This document shows positions 42,851 through 50,434 of a DNA stretch of 64,000 nt, one piece after another. The stretch is from positions 434,001 to 498,000 of the forward strand of contig NZ_UGHR01000004.1 in assembly GCF_900451195.1 (NCBI RefSeq). The letters run 5' to 3'. Below the pieces are notes generated by a model. It worked only from the letters and a program-made list of their open reading frames with translations, made no database searches and was not told where the DNA came from. The first letter of the stretch is position 1, and each line of letters begins with the position of its first letter. The stretch is from Iodobacter fluviatilis (GTDB taxonomy: Bacteria > Pseudomonadota > Gammaproteobacteria > Burkholderiales > Chitinibacteraceae). Both the position numbers and the translations under genes were made by a program.

Positions 42851-43870
42851 ATGAAAACACTTTACCCATGGCAAGCCGCACCTTGGTCACAATTGATGCG
42901 CGAAATCGACCGCTTGCCTCATGCCTTGCTGATCACAGGTGAGGAAGGAATAGGGAAGAGGCGTTTTGCCGAATATCTGGCTCAGCTATTATTGTGTGAA
43001 GACAGTACAAAAACGACGGCACCATGTGGCGTATGTGATGGCTGCCGCTGGTATCTGGCAGGCAATCACCCGGATTTTCGCCTGGTTTCCCCAGCAGATG
43101 GTGATGCTGAGGCGGGTGAAGACGCCAAGCCTAAGCGTAAATCTCAGGTGATTGGTGTTGATGATATTCGTGATCTGGCTGATTTTGTCAATCTGACGGC
43201 ACATCGAAAGGGCATCCGTGTCACCCTAGTGTATCCGGCAGAGGCATTAAATATTGCGGCTGCAAATGCGTTTTTAAAAACACTAGAAGAACCACCATCT
43301 GGTGCGGTGTTTATTCTGGTCTCCAATCACTGGCGGCGTTTATTGCCTACTATACGCAGCCGTTGCCGCGTGTTTCCTATGGCAACACCTGATCAAACGG
43401 TGGCAATGGCATGGCTGGCGCAGCAGCATGTGGTTAACCCCGCGCTTCATCTGGCGCATACTGGTGGCGCACCCTTAGCCGCTTTAGAAGATGCCAGCGC
43501 TGAATGGCTGCCTAATCGGAAAACTTTCTTAGCCCATATTGCTAACCCAGCTGTTTTAGATGTACTTGCGGTGGCCGCAGAGCTTGAAAAAGCGAAGCTG
43601 GAGATGTCTTTAGTCGTGAGCTGGCTGCAAAAATGGGTTCACGATTTAATCAATATAAAAATGACTGGCAAACTTCGCTATTATCCAGATTGGGATAGCG
43701 ATTTACGCCGTATTGCAACTCAATCGCCCGCCTTTTTTCATTACACTGATCGCTTAAACGAGGCCATGCGCTTGGCGCATCACCCCTTGAATCAGCGCTT
43801 AGTATTTGAATCTTTATTGTTTGCTTACTTAGATGCATTGCGTGGCAAAAGCAGCAGAGGAAGAAAATGA
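42851..43870 (+). CDS. holB: DNA polymerase III delta' subunit
   Basis: Clamp-loader subunit of 339 residues. ALLITGEEGIGKRRFAEYLAQLLLC is the (modified) P-loop, followed by the zinc-type CGVCDGCRWYLAGNHPDF. FLKTLEEPPSGAVFILVSNHWRRLLPTIRSRCR holds the SRC motif. Starts 13 nt after tmk and overlaps the pilZ gene (ATGA). Confidence 0.96.
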   Translation: MKTLYPWQAAPWSQLMREIDRLPHALLITGEEGIGKRRFAEYLAQLLLCEDSTKTTAPCGVCDGCRWYLAGNHPDFRLVSPADGDAEAGEDAKPKRKSQVIGVDDIRDLADFVNLTAHRKGIRVTLVYPAEALNIAAANAFLKTLEEPPSGAVFILVSNHWRRLLPTIRSRCRVFPMATPDQTVAMAWLAQQHVVNPALHLAHTGGAPLAALEDASAEWLPNRKTFLAHIANPAVLDVLAVAAELEKAKLEMSLVVSWLQKWVHDLINIKMTGKLRYYPDWDSDLRRIATQSPAFFHYTDRLNEAMRLAHHPLNQRLVFESLLFAYLDALRGKSSRGRK

Positions 43871-44232
43871 GTGAACCTATCAAAGCACCGGTTTCCCGTC
43901 CAGGTGTGTTATCGCTGAATATTAAAGAAAAAGCCGCTTTATATGCTTCTTATATGCCTTTTGTAAAAGGCGGCGGGATTTTCATTCCGACCAATAAAGC
44001 CTATGTACTGGGGGATGAAGTATTTATGCTGCTGTCGCTGCTGGATGATCCGGCCAAAATTGCGGTGTCGGGAAACGTGGTCTGGATTACCCCTCAGGGG
44101 GCGAATAATAATCACCAGCAGGGTATAGGTGTCAAATTTTCTGGCAATGAAGCGGGCAATCAGGCTAAAACCAAGATTGAAGGCTTGCTGGGGGGCTATT
44201 TGCAATCTGCCCGCACTACGCACACGATGTAA
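43867..44232 (+). CDS. PilZ domain protein
   Basis: A 121-residue type IV pilus biogenesis / PilZ-family protein: LNIKEKAALYASYMPFVKGGGIFIPTNKAYVLGDEVFMLLSLLDDPAKIAVSGNVVWITPQGA. In the tmk-holB-pilZ arrangement this PilZ protein is needed for type IV pili and lacks the RxxxR c-di-GMP motif, as here (no RxxxR seen). Coupled to holB by ATGA. Confidence 0.9.
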   Translation: MSEPIKAPVSRPGVLSLNIKEKAALYASYMPFVKGGGIFIPTNKAYVLGDEVFMLLSLLDDPAKIAVSGNVVWITPQGANNNHQQGIGVKFSGNEAGNQAKTKIEGLLGGYLQSARTTHTM

Positions 44233-44308
44233 TTGTTCGTGATTTAGGGTAAGTACTCGCAAGTCTTAGTTCTTACTAAAAAACCTTATTAATCGCCTCG
44301 AAGTCCCT

Positions 44309-45079
44309 ATGTTTATTGATTCGCATTGCCATATTAATTTCCCAGATCTTGCAGCCAATATCGATCAGCACCTGCTTAACATGGCTGAGAATAAAGTAAC
44401 GCATGCCCTGTGCGTGGCTGTAAATCTGCCTGAGCTGCCTTCGGTATTGGCTTTGGCCGATGCACATGCAAATATCTTTGCCTCAGTTGGGGTGCACCCT
44501 GATTATGAAGACACACCAGAGCCAACGGTGGAGCAGCTTGTTGAGCTGGCTAAGCATCATAAGGTGGTAGCAATTGGTGAAACGGGCTTGGATTATTATC
44601 GCTTGCAAGGCGATTTAGAATGGCAGCGTGGGCGCTTCAGAGTGCATATCCGCGCTGCAAAAATAGCGGGGCTGCCGCTGATTATCCATACCCGATCTTC
44701 TGCAGAGGATACGATTCGTATCCTGAAAGAAGAAGGCGCGGCTGAAGTGGGCGGGGTATTGCACTGCTTTACCGAAAGCTGGGATGTGGCGCAGGCGGCG
44801 ATGGAGCTGGGGTTTTATATTTCTTTCTCCGGCATTGTTTCATTCAAAAAAGCCGTTGAGCTGCACGAAGTGGCACGCTTAGTGCCTTTAGACAGAATGC
44901 TGATCGAAACTGATTCGCCATATTTAGCGCCAGTACCGTTCCGTGGCAAGCAAAACCAGCCAGCCTGGGTGCGCCATGTTGCTGAATCGATTGCCGATTT
45001 GCGCGGCGTGAGCGTGAATCAGATTGCTGACGCCAGTACAGCCAACTTCTTTAAACTCTTTCACCGGGCCACTGTATGA
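44309..45079 (+). CDS. TatD family metal-dependent hydrolase
   Basis: A 256-residue TIM-barrel metallohydrolase of the TatD/YcfH type, a putative DNase. The metal motif SHCHINF is near the start. AIGETGLDYYR, PLIIHTRSSAEDTI, VLHCFTESWDVAQ and IETDSPYLAPVPFRGKQNQPAWVRHVAE follow. Located downstream of holB-pilZ, the usual place for ycfH. Overlaps the next gene (ATGA). Confidence 0.95.
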   Translation: MFIDSHCHINFPDLAANIDQHLLNMAENKVTHALCVAVNLPELPSVLALADAHANIFASVGVHPDYEDTPEPTVEQLVELAKHHKVVAIGETGLDYYRLQGDLEWQRGRFRVHIRAAKIAGLPLIIHTRSSAEDTIRILKEEGAAEVGGVLHCFTESWDVAQAAMELGFYISFSGIVSFKKAVELHEVARLVPLDRMLIETDSPYLAPVPFRGKQNQPAWVRHVAESIADLRGVSVNQIADASTANFFKLFHRATV

Positions 45080-45852
45080 AAGTAGAGGCGCTTTTATTGG
45101 GTGTAGGTTCCAGTGGTGGCTCGCCAGCGCTGGGTTGTTCATGCCCGACCTGCGCCTCGACTGATCCTAAAAACTGCCGTACCCGGGCTTCCGCCGTGTT
45201 GCGTGCCGGGGGTAAAACATTTTTAATCGATACCGGCCCTGATCTGCGCCATCAGGCCCTGCGCGAGCAACTTTTGCATGTGGATGCGGTGCTCTATACC
45301 CATCCTCACGCCGATCATTTAAATGGGATCGACGATATTCGCGCTTTTTGCTGGCTGCAAAAAGCCGCCATTCCAGTGTTTGGTAACGAGTTTATGCTCG
45401 ACCATATCCGCCAGCGCTTCCCCTATACCCTGTTCCCGCCTAATAATTTCTGGGATAAACCGGTGCTCACTCTGCATCCGGTAAGCGACAGCACTTTTGA
45501 ATTTGCGGGCATTGCTATCGAGCCAATCCCCCTGATGCACGGCAAATGGCCAATTTTGGGTTATCGCATTGGCAATGTGGCGTATTTAACCGATGTGTCT
45601 GAGATCCCCGAGTCTAGCATCGCTAAACTGCAAGGCTTAGACATCGTATTCTTAGACTGCCTGCGCCGCGTGCCTCACCCTACGCATTTTTCTGTTGATC
45701 AGGCCATTGCCGCTGCTAGGCAAATTGGTGCAAAACAAACCGTAATGATCCATATGACCCACGAGCTGGAATACCATGCGCTTTCGCAAGAATTACCTGC
45801 GGGCATGGTGGTGGGCTACGACGGCATGCGCTTAGTCAGTGAAGCTATTTAA
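45076..45852 (+). CDS. MBL-fold metallohydrolase (PhnP-like)
   Basis: A 258-residue metallo-beta-lactamase-fold hydrolase close to PhnP/YycJ. Metal motif THPHADHLNGIDDIR, an earlier cysteine cluster CSCPTCAS (structural zinc as in PhnP), FLIDTGPDL and MIHMTHELEY. PhnP acts on cyclic phosphodiesters; here no phosphonate genes are nearby, so the role is open. Translationally coupled to the TatD gene. Confidence 0.9.
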   Translation: MKVEALLLGVGSSGGSPALGCSCPTCASTDPKNCRTRASAVLRAGGKTFLIDTGPDLRHQALREQLLHVDAVLYTHPHADHLNGIDDIRAFCWLQKAAIPVFGNEFMLDHIRQRFPYTLFPPNNFWDKPVLTLHPVSDSTFEFAGIAIEPIPLMHGKWPILGYRIGNVAYLTDVSEIPESSIAKLQGLDIVFLDCLRRVPHPTHFSVDQAIAAARQIGAKQTVMIHMTHELEYHALSQELPAGMVVGYDGMRLVSEAI

Positions 45853-45932
45853 CGACTGAAGCTGGTACGCCACCTGAAACTTTTGCTGGCCTACTTAATG
45901 ATTTCAATCTGCGGTTAATTAAAGAGAAAAAG

Positions 45933-46379
45933 ATGAAAAAACTTTTATTGGCGGCAGTTATTTTATTGAATTGCCCTGCTATTTACGCCAGTGGTCCAAT
46001 AGATAATAAGCAAAGTGCTAAAAGCATTTTTAAATCTGCGGATGAATATTTTGCTAGTTTTGCTGGCCTGAGATGTAAAGGGCAATCTTTGATGGGTGAA
46101 GAAGATAATCAGCTGTTTTTAAGCTTGGCGATATCTGAAAGTGAGAATGCACTGGAGGGGGTCATTAAAGATCATCGTTCGGAAAGTAAAATTTATGATT
46201 GCCGCGGTTTAACAGATAATGAGCTGCTGTGTATTGTTGATGCAGGAAGAATCAGTGTTCCATTATATTTTACGTTTTCAAAAAACAGGCGTTCTGTTGA
46301 GGCTGATATAAGAAGTAAAGAAGAGGGCGAGTTACATATCACCAAATATTTATCTGCAAAGTGTACAAAAGGAAATTAA
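45933..46379 (+). CDS. hypothetical secreted protein
   Basis: 148 residues. MKKLLLAAVILLNCPAIYASG is a signal peptide, probably cut after YAS. The mature part has four cysteines (GLRCKG, YDCRG, LCIV and SAKC) that could form two disulfides. No family recognised. RBS GAGAAAAAG precedes the ATG. Confidence 0.7.
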   Translation: MKKLLLAAVILLNCPAIYASGPIDNKQSAKSIFKSADEYFASFAGLRCKGQSLMGEEDNQLFLSLAISESENALEGVIKDHRSESKIYDCRGLTDNELLCIVDAGRISVPLYFTFSKNRRSVEADIRSKEEGELHITKYLSAKCTKGN

Positions 46380-46471
46380 AAGGTTTTATTTTTTGTGCAA
46401 GCTGTAGTGATTTAATTTTCGGAGTATCTGTATTGAATTTTAAGCGGGTTCGTGTTGATTGGCGGGTGTAA

Positions 46472-46529
46472 GCCCGGCGTTAACTTGTATGTTGCCGGGC
46501 ATCACATCAGCCCACCATAATGCGGGCTG
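46472..46529. terminator. convergent terminator hairpins
   Basis: GCCCGGC (46472-46478) with GCCGGGC (46494-46500), then CAGCCC (46508-46513) with GGGCTG (46524-46529). They separate the converging hypothetical and DoxX genes. No strong T runs. Confidence 0.5.
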
Positions 46530-46541
46530 TGTTAAGGCTTA

Positions 46542-47027
46542 TCAGAGGTCGGAGTTTAAAGATTTTATTTGACCAGCTTGGCAGCGCCGATTCAGCCATT
46601 CATCTACCGACCATTTCCCCGCACCATAAATGGCTAATACGGCGAGCAATGCGCCCCAGAGATAATGATCTTTAAGGGCGATGGGCAGCAGGGCTGGGTA
46701 AGATATAACCGCCATTAGATTCAGTATAAATAAACCAGCCGCGGCAAATCGCCCTAAGCTGCCGCTAATCAGTAATACCGGCAAAATAAGCTCGCCCCCA
46801 GCGGCCATGATGGCGGCCATTTCTGGGGGGATAAATGGCACTTGATATTCGAAATTAAATAAAAATAAAGTACCATCCCAGTTGCGTATTTTAGTCAGGC
46901 CAGACATAAAGAATACCTGGGCCAGATAAATACGTAATCCAAGATTAAATACCGGGCTTAAATATGGTATGCATAATGATTCGGCACAGCGATAGCCACT
47001 GTAGAGTTTGCAGAGTTGTTTTTTCAT
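46542..47027 (-). CDS. bufD: DoxX family membrane protein (BufD-like)
   Basis: A 161-residue inner-membrane protein with four hydrophobic segments: GLRIYLAQVFFMSGLTKIRNWDGTLFLFNFEYQVPFIPPEMAAIMAAGGELILPVLLISGSLGRFAAAGLFILNLMAVISYPALLPIALKDHYLWGALLAVLAI is the DoxX/DUF417-type pattern. In bufferin operons the last gene (bufD) is a DoxX protein. Here it is 172 nt downstream of bufC and behind a hairpin, so it is less tightly linked. The ATG at 47027 has an AGGTG site; a GTG at 47036 is an alternative. Confidence 0.86.
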   Translation of the reverse strand: MKKQLCKLYSGYRCAESLCIPYLSPVFNLGLRIYLAQVFFMSGLTKIRNWDGTLFLFNFEYQVPFIPPEMAAIMAAGGELILPVLLISGSLGRFAAAGLFILNLMAVISYPALLPIALKDHYLWGALLAVLAIYGAGKWSVDEWLNRRCQAGQIKSLNSDL

Positions 47028-47199
47028 GGCGATCACCTGTTAAATAGCATGAAATATGAGTACCGTTTTAATGCCTGAAATTAAACTAGAAAATACATAT
47101 CTGCATTTTTTATTAAAGGCATGCCCTGTTTTCGGGCAGAAATCACAATCTTTTTCGTACCTGCTGGAATGGATATACAGACACAGGTAGATTCATAAA

Positions 47200-47922
47200 T
47201 TAATAAATCTGGCACACCAAACCACGGCTGAATAGCTGAATTAAAACTGGCCCGGCATCGTATTCATCATCTTTGGTGGCAAGCATGGCATTTTCTATAT
47301 TCTGTTTTTTTAGCAGGCATTCTAAAAATAGCGTATCGCTGGCCGTGATTAATTGCCACTGATCACGCCATACCCATACCTGCTCGCCACCTGCATTTAA
47401 ATCGGCAGGTTTTTCACCGTGGTGCATCATTAAAATTTGGTAAATAGGCCATTCTGCCGATCTAACAATGGCGACTGCAGGATGCAGAATAAGGTGTAAT
47501 TGGCCAAATTGCTCTGGCGTATATAAGGCGAGCGTTTCAATTGCGATGAAATTACCATCCTCACTGTAATGCGCCTGATGAATAGCCCAATCTAGCTTGG
47601 CTACATCGCTTAAATAGGGCAGATCGCTGACATGTGGAAAAACGCTTAAAAATTCTGGGAAGCTTTCACCATCCAGATGCAAATTACCTGCATGCGATTC
47701 ACTGTTTTCTACAAACACCCTTGCCATGGCGCTAAAGAATTCTGTTCCGACTAACTCCACTACCGTAGGGTAGGTATTCGCAAGATTATTGCTGCGATTG
47801 GCCCATGTATTATTGCGATACACTTCTAAAAAAGGCAGGCTGCGGGCCAATACTGATTGCGGCTGATAATCTGTGTTTTTATATATCTGGCTGAAGTCTT
47901 TTAATGCAGCAAGGTAATTCAT
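47200..47922 (-). CDS. bufC: DUF2063 / HvfC-family protein, bufferin maturation partner BufC
   Basis: A 240-residue partner of the DUF692 enzyme, believed to bind the precursor leader. The N-terminal domain is of the HvfC/BufC 'putative DNA-binding' type (PF09836): LPFLEVYRNNTWANRSNNLANTYPTVVELVGTEFFSAMARVFVENSES. The C-terminal part contains LPYLSDVAKLDWAIHQAHYSED. It overlaps bufB by ATGA, so the two are made together. No DNA-binding role is implied by the domain name. Confidence 0.9.
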   Translation of the reverse strand: MNYLAALKDFSQIYKNTDYQPQSVLARSLPFLEVYRNNTWANRSNNLANTYPTVVELVGTEFFSAMARVFVENSESHAGNLHLDGESFPEFLSVFPHVSDLPYLSDVAKLDWAIHQAHYSEDGNFIAIETLALYTPEQFGQLHLILHPAVAIVRSAEWPIYQILMMHHGEKPADLNAGGEQVWVWRDQWQLITASDTLFLECLLKKQNIENAMLATKDDEYDAGPVLIQLFSRGLVCQIY

Positions 47923-48755
47923 GCGATTGCCCCCATGCTGTGCGGATGGTGAGCAATTTGCGCTTTTAGTTTGCCGTATTCATCCAGTAGGCCAGAGAGC
48001 GGCGGCAGATTAGTATCCCGTTCCAGCAGCACAGGTTTGGGGCCGGTAAGCCTGAGGGCGTCTTCCAGCAGCTTCCAAACCGCTTCACAAACGGGCGCGC
48101 CGTGGGTGTCGATCACGAGGCCATCGCAATACTCAAAGCCTGCTACATGGATTTCGGCTACGCGGTGCAATGGCAGTCTTGCCAGCTCAGCTCTTGCGTC
48201 AATGCCATGATTAAGCTGATTGACATGCATATTGTTTACATCAAGCAAGAGGCCGCAGCCGGTGCGGGCCACTAATTCGGCCAGTAGCTCGGCCTCGCTG
48301 AGCATTTCATCGCTAAAGGCAATATAACTGGATACGTTTTCCAGCAAAATAATGCGTTTTAAGCGGCTTTGTACCAGATCGATATGGGCGCAAAGGTGAT
48401 CAATCGCACCGGCATAACGCGGCACGGGCAAAAGATCGTTAAACCAGACGTCGCCATAGCGGTTCCATGCCAGATGCTCTGAAATGGCGGCGGGCTGGAT
48501 TCGCTCGGCTAATTCTGCCAGCTGTGTTAAATGTCGCGCTTCGGGCGGCTCGGCATTGCCAAGGCCTAAGCCTACGCCGTGCAGGCTAACGGGATAATCA
48601 CGGCGGATTTTTTCTAAGGCGGCAGGCGCTGCTCCGCCGCCAAAGTAGTTTTCACTATGCACTTCCCACCATGCCACATTGGGCCGCGTGGCAAGCACTT
48701 TGGCCAGATGTGGAGACCGAAGCCCAAGGCCGGCATGGATGGGAAGTGTTGTCAT
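47919..48755 (-). CDS. bufB: DUF692 family multinuclear iron peptide-modifying enzyme, BufB
   Basis: TIM-barrel enzyme of 278 residues in the MbnB/TglH/BufB family, which uses two or three irons to convert cysteines of a peptide to 5-thiooxazoles or related groups. Metal-ligand words are complete: H59 (SLHGVGL), E93-H94 (SEHLAW), E139 (LLENVSSY), D172/N174/H177 (LDVNNMHVN), E201/H203 (EIHVAGF), D216/H218 (DTHG) and E245 (LLERDTNLP). It starts 10 nt after bufA1 and overlaps bufC. Confidence 0.94.
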   Translation of the reverse strand: MTTLPIHAGLGLRSPHLAKVLATRPNVAWWEVHSENYFGGGAAPAALEKIRRDYPVSLHGVGLGLGNAEPPEARHLTQLAELAERIQPAAISEHLAWNRYGDVWFNDLLPVPRYAGAIDHLCAHIDLVQSRLKRIILLENVSSYIAFSDEMLSEAELLAELVARTGCGLLLDVNNMHVNQLNHGIDARAELARLPLHRVAEIHVAGFEYCDGLVIDTHGAPVCEAVWKLLEDALRLTGPKPVLLERDTNLPPLSGLLDEYGKLKAQIAHHPHSMGAIA

Positions 48756-48765
48756 GATGCTATCC

Positions 48766-49032
48766 TTAGGCCTTAGGGGCCATTAGGGAGCCTTGCATTT
48801 TTTCACATGTGCCTTTTTTGACGGCTTTCCACTCGGCTTTATCCATGTCTTTAGTACCCTGGCCTGCACAAGCATGTCCATTGGCAGCACAGTCGTTTTG
48901 GCCTGCTTTGGCTACGCCATAGCATTTTTCCATTTTTTTCATTTCTTCGGCGCTAGGCGAAGCATTTGCACTCATAGCGGCACAGCCGATTACGGCAGCC
49001 AAGGCGGAAGACAGCATCAGGGACGTTTTCAT
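48766..49032 (-). CDS. bufA1: bufferin precursor BufA1 (DUF2282)
   Basis: An 88-residue RiPP precursor. A signal peptide MKTSLMLSSALAAVIGCAAMSANA directs it to the periplasm, so the whole modified protein acts as a copper buffer there. The core has four cysteines at 37, 48, 55 and 76 (EKCYGVAKAGQNDCAANGHACAGQ and KAVKKGTCEKM), the DUF2282 spacing. Its genes follow in order: modifying enzyme BufB and partner BufC. An AAGGAG site is 6-7 nt upstream. Product modification is inferred from the family. Confidence 0.93.
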   Translation of the reverse strand: MKTSLMLSSALAAVIGCAAMSANASPSAEEMKKMEKCYGVAKAGQNDCAANGHACAGQGTKDMDKAEWKAVKKGTCEKMQGSLMAPKA

Positions 49033-49062
49033 GGGTATTGCTCCTTGTGAGATAGGAAAACT

Positions 49063-49089
49063 CGTTCGCGGTGTTTTTCACCTGCTTAC
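49063..49089 (-). promoter_or_regulatory. candidate ECF-type promoter in front of bufA1
   Basis: On the minus strand GTAAGC (49089-49084) and CGAACG (49068-49063) are 15 nt apart and lie about 30 nt before the bufA1 start. Between them is an inverted GGTG/CACC pair. The GTAAC/CGAA words resemble ECF promoters of the Caulobacter sigF type that drive buf genes. The same pattern was not found upstream of the sigma gene, so the call is tentative. Confidence 0.35.
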
Positions 49090-49167
49090 TGAGTCGGGGC
49101 AGCGTTTGAAATCTGACAAAATATTTTTAGCCTCAGCCAAGTAAACAAAAAAATGACAGGCTGATGG

Positions 49168-49344
49168 CTATTCCCAGTGAGAAGGTGCACGTGCCGCTTC
49201 CCGCATAAAGTGTAGTTGACGATTAAAATTTCGACAGTTGTTACATAACAAAAGGTGTAGCCGTAAGCGATAGCGCTGGTTGAGCGTCAGTGGGCCATCC
49301 TGTTGGGCGGATAATAAAATGGATGCCTGGCGGCAGTTCATCAT
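49168..49344 (-). CDS. zinc-binding anti-sigma factor, MseR-like
   Basis: A 58-residue soluble protein with the ZAS motif H30-x3-C34-x2-C37 (RLHLLLCNNC) and an N-terminal C4 (MMNCRQASILLS). No membrane segment. In Neisseria the same position next to the ECF gene is taken by MseR, a ZAS anti-sigma factor whose Cys/His zinc site loses sigma binding on oxidation or metal stress. It lies 121 nt downstream of the sigma gene and 135 nt upstream of bufA1. The ATGs at 49344 and 49341 follow a TTGGAAC site. Confidence 0.85.
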   Translation of the reverse strand: MMNCRQASILLSAQQDGPLTLNQRYRLRLHLLLCNNCRNFNRQLHFMREAARAPSHWE

Positions 49345-49464
49345 GGCGCGTTCCAACCCCGTTTTTTAAGTAAATTTTCATACTTATGCGTGCGTAATCA
49401 TTCAGGCTGAGTATGAGCAGCTTAGGTAGTGCTGGCCATAAAATAGCGGCTATATGCTCACTCA
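49345..49464 (-). pseudogene. decayed partial duplication of sigma-factor tail and anti-sigma start
   Basis: Reading leftwards, the sigma gene ends AAAAACTGGTTTGGAAACAC, GCCATGATGA; 124 nt further the anti-sigma start is preceded by AAAAACGGGGTTGGAACGC, GCCATGATGA. The intervening frame encodes YARISMKIYLKNGVG, which parallels YRARMSLRLCLDKNWFG at the sigma C-terminus. Its start MMSEHIAAIL parallels MMNCRQASILL of the anti-sigma. It looks like a tandem copy of the sigma 3' end with the anti-sigma 5' end, now frame-broken. Confidence 0.55.
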
Positions 49465-50031
49465 TCATGGCGTGTTTCCAAACCAGTTTTTATCTAGGCA
49501 GAGCCGCAAGCTCATGCGGGCGCGATACAGCATGGCTGAGCAATTAGTCGCGGTAATCTCTAATTGCTGACAAATATGCTCTATCTCTAGTCCTAATTCT
49601 TCACGCATTGCAAACACCATGGCGGTGCGCTTTGGCATCAGTTGACTACAGCGTGTATAGGCAGCCCAAAATTGTTTGTCTTCCAAACTGGCTTCGGGTT
49701 TTTCCCAGCGCCTTGGCGCATCTGAGCCCCAATGGCCGGTTTTATTAAACAGCACATCAAAATCGCTGTTGTCTTCTTCACCATCTACAGCGGCCAGCAG
49801 CAGTGGATCGCGGTAGATGCGGCGCTGGGTATCGATAATTTTGAATTTTAAAATGCTGGTCAGCCAAGTTTTTAAAGACGATTGCCCATTAAAGGAATCG
49901 GGCTTTTCCAATGCGGCCAGCAGCGTTTCCTGTACGGCATCTTCGGCACTGCTGCTGTGCTGCAATTGGAAGAGCGCAAAACGGTAGAGGTAATCTCTGA
50001 GTGGCTCCAAGTCTTCAATGCGAATAGCCAT
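49465..50031 (-). CDS. ECF RNA polymerase sigma factor controlling the buf genes
   Basis: A 188-residue ECF (group 4) sigma factor. Region 2: LRDYLYRFALFQLQHSSSAEDAVQETLLAALEKPDSFNGQSSLKTWLTSILKFKIIDTQRR. Region 4: YTRCSQLMPKRTAMVFAMREELGLEIEHICQQLEITATNCSAMLYRARMSLRLCL. The inter-region linker carries an acidic, Gly/Asp-rich insert (about 80-110). It pairs with the ZAS anti-sigma downstream, and matches the Neisseria sigma-E (Ecf) in order and partner genes. It should switch on bufA-D and possibly methionine sulfoxide reductase genes elsewhere. Confidence 0.92.
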   Translation of the reverse strand: MAIRIEDLEPLRDYLYRFALFQLQHSSSAEDAVQETLLAALEKPDSFNGQSSLKTWLTSILKFKIIDTQRRIYRDPLLLAAVDGEEDNSDFDVLFNKTGHWGSDAPRRWEKPEASLEDKQFWAAYTRCSQLMPKRTAMVFAMREELGLEIEHICQQLEITATNCSAMLYRARMSLRLCLDKNWFGNTP

Positions 50032-50075
50032 AAAGATTGCTCTGCAGGTTTGTGGGTTTGATTATATATTGCTTC

Positions 50076-50366
50076 TTATTCTTTTGTGTTAGTAATGATT
50101 CCTATTTGCTTTTCCGAGTTTTCTAATGCTAGCAGCAGGCTGGTTTTATGTTCTTTCGCTATCGTTTGCCAAGGCAGGCCAGAAATAGCGCCCTCCAATG
50201 CGTAGAGTAAGTTTAAGCTGGCCTTGGGATTTATTTTTTTAACTTGCAGATAGACTTGGACTGAGCCCAAGTCATAGATAGCTTGCACCGAACAGATGCC
50301 AGCGGCTTCCAGCATGGCCTGAGACTGAGGGCCAAGATTAGCCAAGTCGCTGATTTTTTGCTGCAT
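50076..50366 (-). CDS. TfoX/Sxy C-terminal domain protein
   Basis: A 96-residue protein matching the TfoX C-terminal (helix-hairpin-helix) domain: ISDLANLGPQSQAMLEAAGICSVQAIYDLGSVQVYLQVKKINPKASLNLLYALEGAISGLPWQTI. TfoX regulates competence, but this stand-alone C-domain is common in Neisseriales and has no known role. The ATG at 50366 has an AGAG site; longer readings start at 50402. Confidence 0.85.
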   Translation of the reverse strand: MQQKISDLANLGPQSQAMLEAAGICSVQAIYDLGSVQVYLQVKKINPKASLNLLYALEGAISGLPWQTIAKEHKTSLLLALENSEKQIGIITNTKE

Positions 50367-50434
50367 GATCATCTCTGCTGTTAGATGCCCACGCGTGATC
50401 ACCGTGGTGTCCGCGTGGGCCAGGTCGTTTTGCT

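Noticed and set aside
49241..49468. 75-codon frame between sigma and anti-sigma
   Set aside because: Overlaps the anti-sigma gene in another frame; better explained as a decayed partial duplication.
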